NCBI GenBank assembly: GCA_964620045.1
Contig: CAZUJL010000011.1
Span: forward strand, 62,001-126,000
Direction: 5' to 3'
Origin: VFKU01 sp964620045
GTDB taxonomy: Bacteria; Hydrogenedentota; Hydrogenedentia; Hydrogenedentales; GCA-2746185
DNA: 64,000 nucleotides
Shown here: one piece after another, positions 27,320 through 35,509 of the stretch
Numbering within the stretch: the first letter of the stretch is position 1
Layout: every line of letters begins with the position of its first letter
Position numbers and translations under genes: made by a program
The notes under the pieces: generated by a model
Database searches by the model: none
Told to the model about the DNA's origin: nothing
Seen by the model: only the letters and a program-made list of their open reading frames with translations

Positions 27320-29407
27320 ATGACGTCGAAATTCTACAATTTATTGGCGAAAACCCTCGTTTTTGGCTTGGCGCTGGCGGCCACCTTCTCGGCCTCCGCC
27401 CAGATCGCGCGCCACGAATTGCTGCGCATGATGCGGAGCGACAATGCGAAGGAGCGCGCCCTCGCGCGTCAGCTTCTGCCGCGCGAAGGCGTCGATGTTG
27501 TCGAGGACGTGCTGCCCGCGCTCGCCGACGGCAACGAGGCTGTGTGGCGCACGGCGTCGAACATCCTCAGCGATATCGGCAACGAAGTCTCCGCGCCCGG
27601 CTTCGAAGCCAATCGGCGCCACTACTCGGATCTGCTGCTTGCGCGCCTTGCCGCTAAACCGGAAGCGGCCGAAGTTACGCGCCTGCTCAACATCGTTCCG
27701 TTTGCACTGCCCGAAGGCACCGATGTCGCGCCCGTCGCCGCGTATCTGGCCGATCCCGCGTTGCGCTTCAACGCCCGCAATGCGTTGCAGCTTGCGGCCA
27801 CAACAGAGTCCAAGACCGCCTTGCGCACGGCGCTGAAGGGTGCCGACGGCACCTTTGCGCTCGCGCTCATCGACACGCTCGACAAGCTCCGCGATGCCGC
27901 CGCCCGCGAGCAATTGACCGCCCGCATGCGCGATCGCGACCCGGCCATTCGCGCCGCCGCCGCGCGCGCCCTGGCGTGGACGGGAGATACGAGCCTCGTT
28001 CCCGCGTACCGCGAGATCATCAAGAACGCCACGCCCGAAACGCAGATTGAAGCCGGCAACGCCATCTTGCTGCTGGCGGATGCCGTGGTGGTGCGCGGCG
28101 GCCAATACGATTTCGCCATGGAGATTTATCGCTGGGCGCTGCAGAACCTGGACGGCCTGGTGCTCAAGGGCGCCGCCATGGCCAGCATGGGGCGTTACGG
28201 CGATGACCGCGTCGTGCCCTGGATTCTGGATGCCGCCGCGGCCGCTCCCTCTGGCACGCTCGATCATGGCGCCCTGGAGGCCTTTGCTGCCTTGAAAGGC
28301 GACACCTGCGCGCACGTACTCGTGGCAAACCATGAAGCTTCGCTGAAGCAGTTCGGGCCTTCGATTTACGGTGCGTACGGCCGCCGGCCTGAAGAAATTT
28401 TCTTATCGCTGCTGCTCGACGCGGTCAACAGCGATGACGCCTACACGCGCCACGTCGTTACGCTGGCGCTGCTCGATACGGACCGTCCGCAGGCGATTCA
28501 GGTGGTCGCGCAGCGCGGCGTAGGTCTCGAAGGCGAACCCCGCGCGATTCTCATCGACACCCTCGAACTCAAGGCCGCCAAATACCGCCGGGCGAACAAC
28601 GCCGCGGCCGCCGGCGCTGCGTATGCCGGCCTCTATCGTCTCGCGACGACCGACGAAGACCGCCATTTTGCGCTGGACGGCATGATGCGGTATCCCTCCG
28701 AGGAAGCCTTCACGCTGGTGAAAGACCTCATTGGCCAGGACCAGCTCAAGGACCTGTCCGTGCCCTTCCTGGCCGGCATTGCGCGTGCGCTCTACGCGGC
28801 CAATCGCCCCGAGGACGCAGGCCGCATTCTTGACTCCGTCGTGCCGCGCATCGTCACCAGTGCCGACATGCAGGCCTTCATGGGCGCCGTGCAGGGTGGC
28901 GGACCGGAACTCGCCCGTGCGCTTGGCTTCATCACGAAGTGGCAGGTGATCGGCCCCTTCCCGTGGTCGATGGCCGATGCGTTTTCGGCAAATCCCATCG
29001 GCGCGCCGGACGTCGATCTTGGTAAGACGTACTCCGTATCCAAAGGCGATCCGCGCGCGTGGAAGGCTGCGGAAGCCGGCGGCGCGAACGCCATCGTCGA
29101 TCTGACTGGGCTCTTTGGTATGCAGTCCAATGCCGCGGCCTACGCTTACGCCGAGATCAACGCCGCAGAGGCGACGCCCATTGTGCTGCGCGCCGGTAGC
29201 GACGACGGCATCAAGATTTGGGTCAACGGCACCGTGGCCCACGAGCACAACATCGATCGCGGCCTTGCCGTCGATCAGGATCAAGCCAACGCCGGGTTGG
29301 TTGTCGGAAAGAATCGTATCCTCGTCGAGATTACGCAGGGCGGCGGCGGTTGGAATTTCTGCCTGCGGCTGACCTATCCGGATGGTCGCCCCTACTCGGC
29401 GAAGTGA
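27320..29407 (+). CDS. Secreted HEAT-repeat-like protein with C-terminal PA14/carbohydrate-binding-like domain
   Basis: The 695-aa protein begins with a signal peptide (LLAKTLVFGLALAATFSASAQ). I chose ATG 27320 rather than an upstream frame start inside the previous gene. Residues about 30-540 are helical, with HEAT-like units (AAREQLTARMRDRDPAIRAAAARALAWTGD). The last 150 residues are a beta-rich domain with WQVIGPFPW and DDGIKIWVNGTVAHEHN, as in proteins that bind sugars. It follows the oxidoreductase by 11 bp and is the third gene of the operon. It may act as a scaffold for a secreted complex. No catalytic motif is seen. Confidence 0.75.
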   Translation: MTSKFYNLLAKTLVFGLALAATFSASAQIARHELLRMMRSDNAKERALARQLLPREGVDVVEDVLPALADGNEAVWRTASNILSDIGNEVSAPGFEANRRHYSDLLLARLAAKPEAAEVTRLLNIVPFALPEGTDVAPVAAYLADPALRFNARNALQLAATTESKTALRTALKGADGTFALALIDTLDKLRDAAAREQLTARMRDRDPAIRAAAARALAWTGDTSLVPAYREIIKNATPETQIEAGNAILLLADAVVVRGGQYDFAMEIYRWALQNLDGLVLKGAAMASMGRYGDDRVVPWILDAAAAAPSGTLDHGALEAFAALKGDTCAHVLVANHEASLKQFGPSIYGAYGRRPEEIFLSLLLDAVNSDDAYTRHVVTLALLDTDRPQAIQVVAQRGVGLEGEPRAILIDTLELKAAKYRRANNAAAAGAAYAGLYRLATTDEDRHFALDGMMRYPSEEAFTLVKDLIGQDQLKDLSVPFLAGIARALYAANRPEDAGRILDSVVPRIVTSADMQAFMGAVQGGGPELARALGFITKWQVIGPFPWSMADAFSANPIGAPDVDLGKTYSVSKGDPRAWKAAEAGGANAIVDLTGLFGMQSNAAAYAYAEINAAEATPIVLRAGSDDGIKIWVNGTVAHEHNIDRGLAVDQDQANAGLVVGKNRILVEITQGGGGWNFCLRLTYPDGRPYSAK

Positions 29408-29414
29408 AGTGGAC

Positions 29415-30560
29415 TCAGGTTGCCATCACTTCTAGAAAGACTTTCTTAAAGGTCTCCATCTCGTCCGGCGTGCCGATCGAGATGCGCGCGTGCGTCGGCC
29501 ACGAAGACCACGGCCGGCCGATGTATACGTCGCGTGCGGCCATGCGCGCGATGACGTCCTGCGCCGGCCGGTGGGTGTCGACCATCATTTTATTGCTCTG
29601 ATTCAGCGCAAACGTGTAGCCGTTTTTCGTGAAAAAGTCCTGCAAATCCTTACGCCGCTCGTCGTATAGCGCTTTGCGCTCCGGCACCACCGTCGAGTCG
29701 GCCAGCATCGTGCGCGCCGCTGCCATGGCCGGCGCCGGCATCGCGCCCGCCTGCATGCCGCGCATGGGCGTCACCTTGTCCGGCGACCCGATTGCAAAAC
29801 CCGCGCGCAGCCCCGCCATGCCGTAAATCTTGGAGAAGGTCCGCAGCACGACCACGTTGCGCCCGTCACGCACATACGCTGTGCCGCGGGGCTCATCGGT
29901 AAAGTGGATATACGCCTCGTCCAAAATCACAGTTACATCGCTTGGACAGTTTTCTATTATATATTTCACGTCGGCATCCGGCACCACGGTCCCGGTCGGA
30001 TTGTTCGGATTGCAGAGATAAATCGCGCCCGCGCCTGTAGCTGCTTTCACCATGCTCTGCACGTCCTGCCGGCCGTCTTTGGCGAGCGGTACGCGCGTGA
30101 CCGGCGCGCCCATCCACCGTGCAGCACCCGCAGCCGACTCATATCCTGGGTCGGACGTAACGAGCCCGCGCGACGGAGACGTGTATGCGATGACCGCCTG
30201 GTGCAACGCGAGACTCGATCCCGGATAGACCAATATGCCGCGCGGATCCACGCCTTCCTGCTCGGCAAACAGGCCGACGAGGTCGGAGGCTTCTTCGTAG
30301 TTGTAGCGTCCGCCATCACGCGCCACGGCCGTATATGCGTCCAGCGCCGCGGGCGTGATCCCCATCGGGTTTTCGTTCGCGTTGATCTTCACCGCGCCCG
30401 CCCCGAGCCGCCTTCCCAAGGCCGACGCCTGCGCCATCGCGGCTTCGTTGTAGAAGGAGAGCGTCGCCGCGCCCGCGCCGAGCAGGGTCGCGATCTTGAA
30501 GAAGTCCCGGCGCGAGTGGCCGAGTTTGATCAGGGTCTCCGCCGTCTGTTCGGTCAGCAT
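29415..30560 (-). CDS. PLP-dependent aminotransferase (histidinol-phosphate aminotransferase-like) with Tat signal
   Basis: Fold-type I aminotransferase of 381 aa. It has INANENPMG, YNYEEASDLVGLFAEQEGV, CNPNNPTG, LDEAYIHFTD and the PLP lysine in RTFSKIYGMAGLRAGFA. The N-terminus carries a twin-arginine stretch SRRDFFKIATLLGAGAATLSF, which is unusual because HisC-like enzymes work in the cytoplasm. No his gene lies nearby, so a histidine-biosynthesis role is doubtful. GGAGGA lies 6 bp before the ATG. The gene converges on the HEAT-like gene with a 7-bp gap. Confidence 0.88.
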   Translation of the reverse strand: MLTEQTAETLIKLGHSRRDFFKIATLLGAGAATLSFYNEAAMAQASALGRRLGAGAVKINANENPMGITPAALDAYTAVARDGGRYNYEEASDLVGLFAEQEGVDPRGILVYPGSSLALHQAVIAYTSPSRGLVTSDPGYESAAGAARWMGAPVTRVPLAKDGRQDVQSMVKAATGAGAIYLCNPNNPTGTVVPDADVKYIIENCPSDVTVILDEAYIHFTDEPRGTAYVRDGRNVVVLRTFSKIYGMAGLRAGFAIGSPDKVTPMRGMQAGAMPAPAMAAARTMLADSTVVPERKALYDERRKDLQDFFTKNGYTFALNQSNKMMVDTHRPAQDVIARMAARDVYIGRPWSSWPTHARISIGTPDEMETFKKVFLEVMAT

Positions 30561-30764
30561 CGCGAATCCTCCGAGGAAAAAGTATATCCCTATTTAGCAA
30601 CGACGATGCCACGAAATTTTCACACGATCTACGCTAAAACGGGCTGTTTTTAAAATCCCCGCGTGCCTTGGTGCCACGGAAGACACCCTCCCGTAAGTTT
30701 CGCACAGCGAGCTACCGCCGGGTAGAAAAAGCGCACGCGGCCGATCTGGAGTTTGTTGAAATTA

Positions 30765-30800
30765 GAGCTATATAAGCATAATAGTATTTATGTATAGCTC
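30765..30800. repeat. AT-rich nested inverted repeat in candidate oriC
   Basis: GAGCTATA (30765-30772) pairs with TATAGCTC (30793-30800), and an inner CATAA/TTATG pair nests between them. The tract is far more AT-rich than the rest of the window. Confidence 0.55.
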
Positions 30801-30999
30801 GAAAATCGGCGATTTTTGGCGGTCTGTCGCAAACGGGGGCAATATTTTGAGGAGTATCCTGCGTGGAAGTGGCGCCTTACGTGAATAACTTGGGGATAAC
30901 CGCACTTTTTGGTCGACGAATGGTGCTTGGGGCGCCAGGTAGGGCTAGTTATAGGGGCGATTCTCCCTATTTTGGCTGATTTGGGTCTGTGGTGCCATT

Positions 31000-31008
31000 T
31001 GTGGATAA
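31000..31008 (-). promoter_or_regulatory. DnaA box (perfect 9-mer) beside rsmG and parS
   Basis: TGTGGATAA, exact complement of TTATCCACA, lies 17 bp from the first parS palindrome and 31 bp from the end of rsmG. It is the best-placed DnaA box in the window. Confidence 0.65.
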
Positions 31009-31024
31009 GTTGGGTGCTTCGATG

Positions 31025-31040
31025 GGTTCCACGTGGAACC
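31025..31040. promoter_or_regulatory. parS-type ParB binding site 1
   Basis: GGTTCCACGTGGAACC is a perfect 16-bp palindrome matching the core of the bacterial parS consensus (GTTNCACGTGNAAC). It abuts the rsmG stop codon. parA and parB are not in the window. Confidence 0.8.
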
Positions 31041-31738
31041 TAGCGGGTTAGTCTATAGAGCTTGCCACGGCGCAGCCCGCTGCCTTCGAAGGCATCATGC
31101 ACCGGCACGCACTCCGTTACCCCATGCACGCCGGCTGTCGCAGCCTCTCGTTGCATCAAGTACACGTCTCCGGGCCGCAATTGCTTTATTAGTTCAGAGT
31201 CGAAGGCTTCAGGGCGTTCCACGGCTCGCGCGGTATAGATGCGGCCCTTCGGGGCGTCGAGTTGTAGGGGATATTGGCCTGCCACCACATGGCCCGAGGG
31301 CAGGTCGAGCGCCCTCAGCGCCTGGCGTAGATAGTCGGACTTCCGTTCGGAGCGTTCGACCAACCATACCGCCCGGTCCCCCAGCGCGACAGCGATTGGT
31401 AGGGCGGGGAATCCTCCTCCCGATCCGATATCGACATAGGCCAGATCTGGTCGGCCCTGGATCTCTGGACAGAGGGTCAGCGAATCGGCGATATGCTCGT
31501 CGAAGCGTTCACCGAGGTCGCCTTTGGACATCAACTTCGCGGCAAGGTTCCACGTGGAACATAGCCGATGGAAGACCTCAATCCGCGCCAGGAAGGTATC
31601 GTGATCAATATCAATCCCGAGCGACAGGAGGACATTAAGGGCCTTGGTGGTTTGAGGAAAGCCATAGGAAGAAATCATGGAAATTACTTGCGTTTTGGCC
31701 AATAAATTCGATACATTCGGCAAATCCTGTAAGAGCAA
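31040..31738 (-). CDS. rsmG: 16S rRNA (guanine527-N7)-methyltransferase RsmG (GidB)
   Basis: Methylates G527 of 16S rRNA using SAM. The SAM-binding motif DIGSGGGFPALPIAVALGD lies near residue 104, preceded by RFDEHIADSLTL and followed by ERSERKSDYLRQALRALDL and the TARAVERPEAF segment. The reading frame gives 232 aa; a later ATG (MISSYGFPQ, residue 21) would give 212 aa, closer to the family norm, so the start is uncertain. It is divergent from apgM with 38 bp between them. A parS palindrome lies inside the gene and another at its stop codon, a typical origin-proximal arrangement. Confidence 0.95.
   Translation of the reverse strand: MLLQDLPNVSNLLAKTQVISMISSYGFPQTTKALNVLLSLGIDIDHDTFLARIEVFHRLCSTWNLAAKLMSKGDLGERFDEHIADSLTLCPEIQGRPDLAYVDIGSGGGFPALPIAVALGDRAVWLVERSERKSDYLRQALRALDLPSGHVVAGQYPLQLDAPKGRIYTARAVERPEAFDSELIKQLRPGDVYLMQREAATAGVHGVTECVPVHDAFEGSGLRRGKLYRLTR
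31546..31561. promoter_or_regulatory. parS-type ParB binding site 2 (inside rsmG)
   Basis: GGTTCCACGTGGAACA contains the same perfect 14-bp palindrome (31547-31560) as the site at 31025. On the minus strand it reads TGTTCCACGTGGAACC. It is embedded in the rsmG coding region, 521 bp from site 1. Confidence 0.8.
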
Positions 31739-31776
31739 CCCACAAGCCTAATCACGCACATCTTGGGAGATACCCC

Positions 31777-33006
31777 GTGAAATTCTTGGTCCTTTTGGGG
31801 GACGGCATGGCCGATTTCCCGCATCCGGATTTGGACAATAAGACCCCGCTTCAGTACTCGAAAACTCCCGCGATGGATGCCGCCGCGCGGTCGGGCGTCT
31901 CCGGGTTGTTCTGTCCTATCGCTGACGGTCTGCCTGCCGGCAGTGACATTGGCAACCTGACCGTCTTCGGATACAACCCCCGCGAGACCTTCACCGGCCG
32001 TGCTCCGTTGGAGGCCGCGAACCAGGGAATCGTGCCCACCGACAACGAACTAGTCTTCCGCTGCAATCTAGTGACGCTGGAAGACGGCAAAATGCGGGAT
32101 TTCACGGCCGATCATATCACGAACGAAGAAGCGCGCGAGCTGATCGGGGCGATCAACGCCGCAATGGGCCGGCCCGGCCTGCGCTTCGCGCCCGGCGTGA
32201 GCTATCGCAACCTGTGCATCGTGGGCACGACGCCCTCCACGCGCGAGCCCTTGCGCACCCTGCGCTGCACCCCTCCGCATGATATTACAGGACAAAACTA
32301 TGATACGCATTTACCCTCGGGTCCGCAGCAGGATGCGGTCCGCGCGCTGATGGAGGCCTCGCGGCCCGTTCTCGCGGATCACCCTGTAAATAAAGCTCGC
32401 CGCGCGGCCGGAAAGCTCCCGGCCACGAGCATTTGGCTCTGGGGCCAGGGCGGCGCGCCGCGGATCGCGCCCTACCGCGAACGCTTCGGGATCAGCGGAG
32501 CCGTCGTGTCCGCGGTCGATCTTGTCAACGGCATTGGCCATTGCGCCGGCTTTGAAGTCCTCCGCGTTCCGGGTATCACGGGCTATCTCGACACCAACTA
32601 CGAAGGCAAAGTCAGCGCCGCGCTGGATGCCTTCGATCGCCACGACTTTGTCTACCTCCACGTCGAAGCGCCAGACGAAACAGCCCATCAGGGACGCCCG
32701 GATCTGAAGGTTCAGGCCATCGAAGACTTCGACAAGCGCGTCGTGGCCCCCTGCCTGGAAGCCGCCCGCCGCCGCGGCGACATCCGGATTCTCATTGCAC
32801 CGGACCACATCACCTCGCTGGCCAGCCGCACCCATGCCGGCGGCCCTGTTCCTTTTGTTCTGTGCGGCCCCGGCATCCGTCCCAACGGCCTGCGGTCGTA
32901 CGACGAAGCCGAGGCCGCGCGCGCCGGCGTGTTGTACCCGGACGGCCACATGCTCGTGCCCGCCATGATTCGCGAGCAAGAGATCGCCTTCCCCCATGTG
33001 TCATAA
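31777..33006 (+). CDS. apgM: Cofactor-independent phosphoglycerate mutase, archaeal-type (ApgM)
   Basis: Interconverts 3- and 2-phosphoglycerate in glycolysis; alkaline-phosphatase superfamily. The 409-aa protein begins VKFLVLLGDGMADFP, has TPAMDAAARSGVSG, the phosphoryl-acceptor region PAGSDIGNLTVFGYNP (Ser near residue 60), YVHVEAPDETAHQG-like metal motif (seen as YLHVEAPDETAHQG) and LIAPDHIT...RTHAGGPVPF near the end. The start is GTG at 31777 after GGGAGA. It is followed 25 bp later by cimA, probably in one transcript. Confidence 0.95.
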   Translation: MKFLVLLGDGMADFPHPDLDNKTPLQYSKTPAMDAAARSGVSGLFCPIADGLPAGSDIGNLTVFGYNPRETFTGRAPLEAANQGIVPTDNELVFRCNLVTLEDGKMRDFTADHITNEEARELIGAINAAMGRPGLRFAPGVSYRNLCIVGTTPSTREPLRTLRCTPPHDITGQNYDTHLPSGPQQDAVRALMEASRPVLADHPVNKARRAAGKLPATSIWLWGQGGAPRIAPYRERFGISGAVVSAVDLVNGIGHCAGFEVLRVPGITGYLDTNYEGKVSAALDAFDRHDFVYLHVEAPDETAHQGRPDLKVQAIEDFDKRVVAPCLEAARRRGDIRILIAPDHITSLASRTHAGGPVPFVLCGPGIRPNGLRSYDEAEAARAGVLYPDGHMLVPAMIREQEIAFPHVS

Positions 33007-33031
33007 TCGGCGGCCCTAAAGGAAGATTTTC

Positions 33032-34627
33032 GTGCAGCCCCAAGTGGTCGACATCTACGACGTCACCCTGCGTGACGGCGCCCAAGGCCCCGGCATCAAG
33101 TTTTCGGCCGAGGACCAGCTCCGCGTTGTTAAGGCGCTCGACGATTTTGGGGCGAAATTTGTCGAAGGCGGCCAGCCGGGCTCGAATCCGAAAGCGGCCG
33201 AGTTCTTCGAACGCGCGCGCGACATGGACCTCAAGCATGTAAAGCTCGCGGCCTTCGGCAGCACGCGCCATTCCTCGCTCGCGCCCGAAGACGACGCGAA
33301 CCTCGCCGCCTTGCTCAGCGCGCAGACGGACGTCGTCACGATCTTCGCCAAGTCCTCGCCCACGCATGTCCGCGAAGTATTGCGCGTGAGCCTCGATGAA
33401 AATTTGAAGATAGTAGAAGAGTCAGTTTCCTATCTCAGAGCAAATAAACGGCGTGTCTTCCTGGACGGAGAGCATTTCTTCGACGGCTTCTTCGAGGACC
33501 AGAGCTATGCCCTGGCCGTACTCGAGCGCGCCCGCGATGCCGGCGCCGAAATCCTGATCCTGTGCGACACCAACGGCGGCCGTCTGCCCGAGGAAATCGC
33601 AACCGCCATCAAGGCCGTCCGCGCCCATTTACCCGGCACGCCGCTCGGGATCCACGCGCACAACGATTGCGGCTGCGGCGTGGCGAACAGCGTCCGCGCG
33701 ATTGCCGAGGGCGCCATACAGGTCCAGGGCACCATCAACGGCTACGGCGAACGCACAGGCAACGCCAACCTTTGCAGCATCATCCCCATCCTGCAACTCA
33801 AAATGGGTTGCCAGTTGGTCACGCCGGAGCAGCTCAAGAGCCTGACGCGCGTCAGCCACCTGGTCGCCGAACTCGCGAACATGGTGCCGCGGGATTTCGA
33901 TCCCTTCGTCGGCCGCGATGCGTTCACGCATAAGGGCGGCATGCACGCCGATGCCGTGCGCAAGGTAAAGTCGAGCTACGAACACATCGACCCAACGTTG
34001 GTCGGCAATCACACGAGCATTCCCGTAAGCGAAATGGCCGGCCGCTCGAGCCTGCTTGATAAGGCCGAAGAACTCGGCATCGCGCTCGATCGCCACGCAC
34101 CCTCCACGCGCCGCATTCTCGATCGCGTGAAACAACTCGAATCCGAGGGCTACGAATACGAAGGCGCCGATGCCTCGCTGGTGCTGCTGATGCGCCGCGA
34201 ACTGGGCGCGCATGCACCGTTCTTCGCCGTCGAGGGCTACCACATCAATACGTCCCTCTCCGGCAACGGCATCGCGCGGACGACATCCGAAGCCACCATC
34301 AAGTTGCGGCTGCCGGACGGTGAACGCGTGCACACGGTGGGTGAAGGAAACGGCCCGGTGGATGCGCTGAATATGGCGCTCCGGCGGGCCTTGCAGGAAA
34401 CCTATCCCGAGATCGAGCAGCTTCGTCTCGAGGACTATAAAGTCCGAATTCTGGACAGCCGCTCCGGCACACGCGCGAAGACACGGGTGTTAATCGAATC
34501 AAGCGACGGCCGCGAAGCGTGGTACACCGTCGGCGTGTCCGAGAACATCATCGCGGCATCCTTCGAAGCCTTGGCCGACAGCTTCGAATACCTGCTGCTC
34601 AGCCGCAAGCCCGTCTCCGCGAAATAA
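33032..34627 (+). CDS. cimA: Citramalate synthase
   Basis: Condenses pyruvate and acetyl-CoA to (R)-citramalate, giving a threonine-independent route to isoleucine. The 531-aa length and the N-terminal YDVTLRDGAQGPGIKFS with the catalytic Arg-Asp pair match CimA of the DUF/TIGR00977 type. EGGQPGSNPKAAEFF, DGEHFFDGF, LCDTNGGRLP, HAHNDCGCGVANS and the FTHKGGMHADAVRK region separate it from LeuA. The C-terminal LeuA regulatory domain, probably the allosteric site, starts near residue 385. The GTG start follows AAGGAAG. Confidence 0.94.
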   Translation: MQPQVVDIYDVTLRDGAQGPGIKFSAEDQLRVVKALDDFGAKFVEGGQPGSNPKAAEFFERARDMDLKHVKLAAFGSTRHSSLAPEDDANLAALLSAQTDVVTIFAKSSPTHVREVLRVSLDENLKIVEESVSYLRANKRRVFLDGEHFFDGFFEDQSYALAVLERARDAGAEILILCDTNGGRLPEEIATAIKAVRAHLPGTPLGIHAHNDCGCGVANSVRAIAEGAIQVQGTINGYGERTGNANLCSIIPILQLKMGCQLVTPEQLKSLTRVSHLVAELANMVPRDFDPFVGRDAFTHKGGMHADAVRKVKSSYEHIDPTLVGNHTSIPVSEMAGRSSLLDKAEELGIALDRHAPSTRRILDRVKQLESEGYEYEGADASLVLLMRRELGAHAPFFAVEGYHINTSLSGNGIARTTSEATIKLRLPDGERVHTVGEGNGPVDALNMALRRALQETYPEIEQLRLEDYKVRILDSRSGTRAKTRVLIESSDGREAWYTVGVSENIIAASFEALADSFEYLLLSRKPVSAK

Positions 34628-34663
34628 CCACACCTCGCTACGCGTTTTTCGTCACAGCAGTGC

Positions 34664-34701
34664 AAAAAAGAAAGATGAACATGTCTCTCGACATGTCCAT
34701 C
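34664..34701 (-). terminator. Rho-independent terminator of the small secreted protein gene
   Basis: On the minus strand a 12-bp stem (34701-34690 with 34685-34674, one mismatch) with a 4-base GAGA loop is followed by TTTCTTTTTT. It lies about 70 bp after the stop of the gene at 34770. Confidence 0.8.
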
Positions 34702-34769
34702 TCGAAATCTTATTAGTCCGATCGCGCGTTACGATCGATCTAGTCAGGCGACCTTCCCCACGTCCCGGA

Positions 34770-35207
34770 TTACAGGCTGTGCGCCATATCCGAACCGCGG
34801 CCGAAGTTGATCTGCTGGTAAGCACCGACCAAGCCAGCGGTACCCAAGATGCGGGCACCACCACCGATCTGCGGCGAGCCGTTCGGGCCGTTCAACGTCA
34901 TGTTGGCGATCGTCGAACCAGCACCTTCGCCCGCGCCCAGGTTAGCGACCGGCTGCCAGCGAATACCTTGATTCGCACCCAACGCAAACGTCACGGTCTG
35001 GTTGACCGGGCCGCTCGCCGTAAGGCCGGTATAAATGACCGTGAGGGTTTGATCTGTACCCGACACGTCCTTCACGCCGATGACACCCGAGACACCAGTC
35101 GAACCGTTCGTCGTCGAGTCGATGAAGAACGGAACGTCAAGCGTGGACGCCAGCGCGACGCCGGCGACCACCACCATCATGGCAGCAAGAATGGAGAGCT
35201 TTTTCAT
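34770..35207 (-). CDS. Small secreted protein of unknown function
   Basis: The family is not recognised. The 145-aa product has a clear signal peptide (MKKLSILAAMMVVVAGVALAS) and a mature part rich in Gly, Ser, Thr and Asn. Its strands look beta-rich (TLTVIYTGLTASG, VTFALGANQGIRWQPV), and charge is low. The Shine-Dalgarno GGAGGAGGTG is near-perfect, and a strong terminator follows, so abundant production is likely. The ATG at 35207 is preferred to a GTG 12 bp upstream that overlaps the ribosome binding site. It may be a surface, matrix or appendage component. Confidence 0.75.
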   Translation of the reverse strand: MKKLSILAAMMVVVAGVALASTLDVPFFIDSTTNGSTGVSGVIGVKDVSGTDQTLTVIYTGLTASGPVNQTVTFALGANQGIRWQPVANLGAGEGAGSTIANMTLNGPNGSPQIGGGARILGTAGLVGAYQQINFGRGSDMAHSL

Positions 35208-35509
35208 TTGTATTTTCACCTCCTCCCTTCAAGGGATGTTAGTTAAGGCTGGTAAAAGTAATTCGGCAGGTGTCTCTCGTGCCTTTGGATTGCGGTACAG
35301 TGAACGCCCCGACCCTACCCCCATTATGAATAATGAGGACAAATCACGTTGCGCTGACCCGCGCCGCCGGCCCTAAGAAACGCTCCTTCCCAACAACTCG
35401 ACTCGCCTATTACGGCGAATCCCAGCCAACCAATGTCTTCAAGGGTAACACGCTCTGGAAAGGGTGTCAAGAACCCTATTCATTGGCAGATTGCCCCAAA
35501 TTCGCGTGC
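35208..35509. other. 302-bp intergenic region between two minus-strand secreted-protein genes
   Basis: It should hold the promoter of the small secreted protein. I see a short palindrome CATTAT-GA-ATAATG near 35322 and an inverted pair CCCAAATT / AATTTGGG around the stop of the upstream gene (about 35494-35529). No gene or repeat family was recognised. Confidence 0.4.

Larger units (their letters stand above)
30561..31039. other. Candidate oriC / origin-proximal intergenic region
   Basis: This 479-bp non-coding stretch next to rsmG, a classic origin neighbour, holds one perfect DnaA box (31000-31008), one one-mismatch box TGGGGATAA (30891-30899) and a two-mismatch one at 30880-30888. It also has an AT-rich nested inverted repeat (30765-30800) and a parS-type palindrome at its right end. 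The AT-rich area around 30750-30800 could be the unwinding element. Box density is modest, so origin function is inferred mainly from context. Confidence 0.5.
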
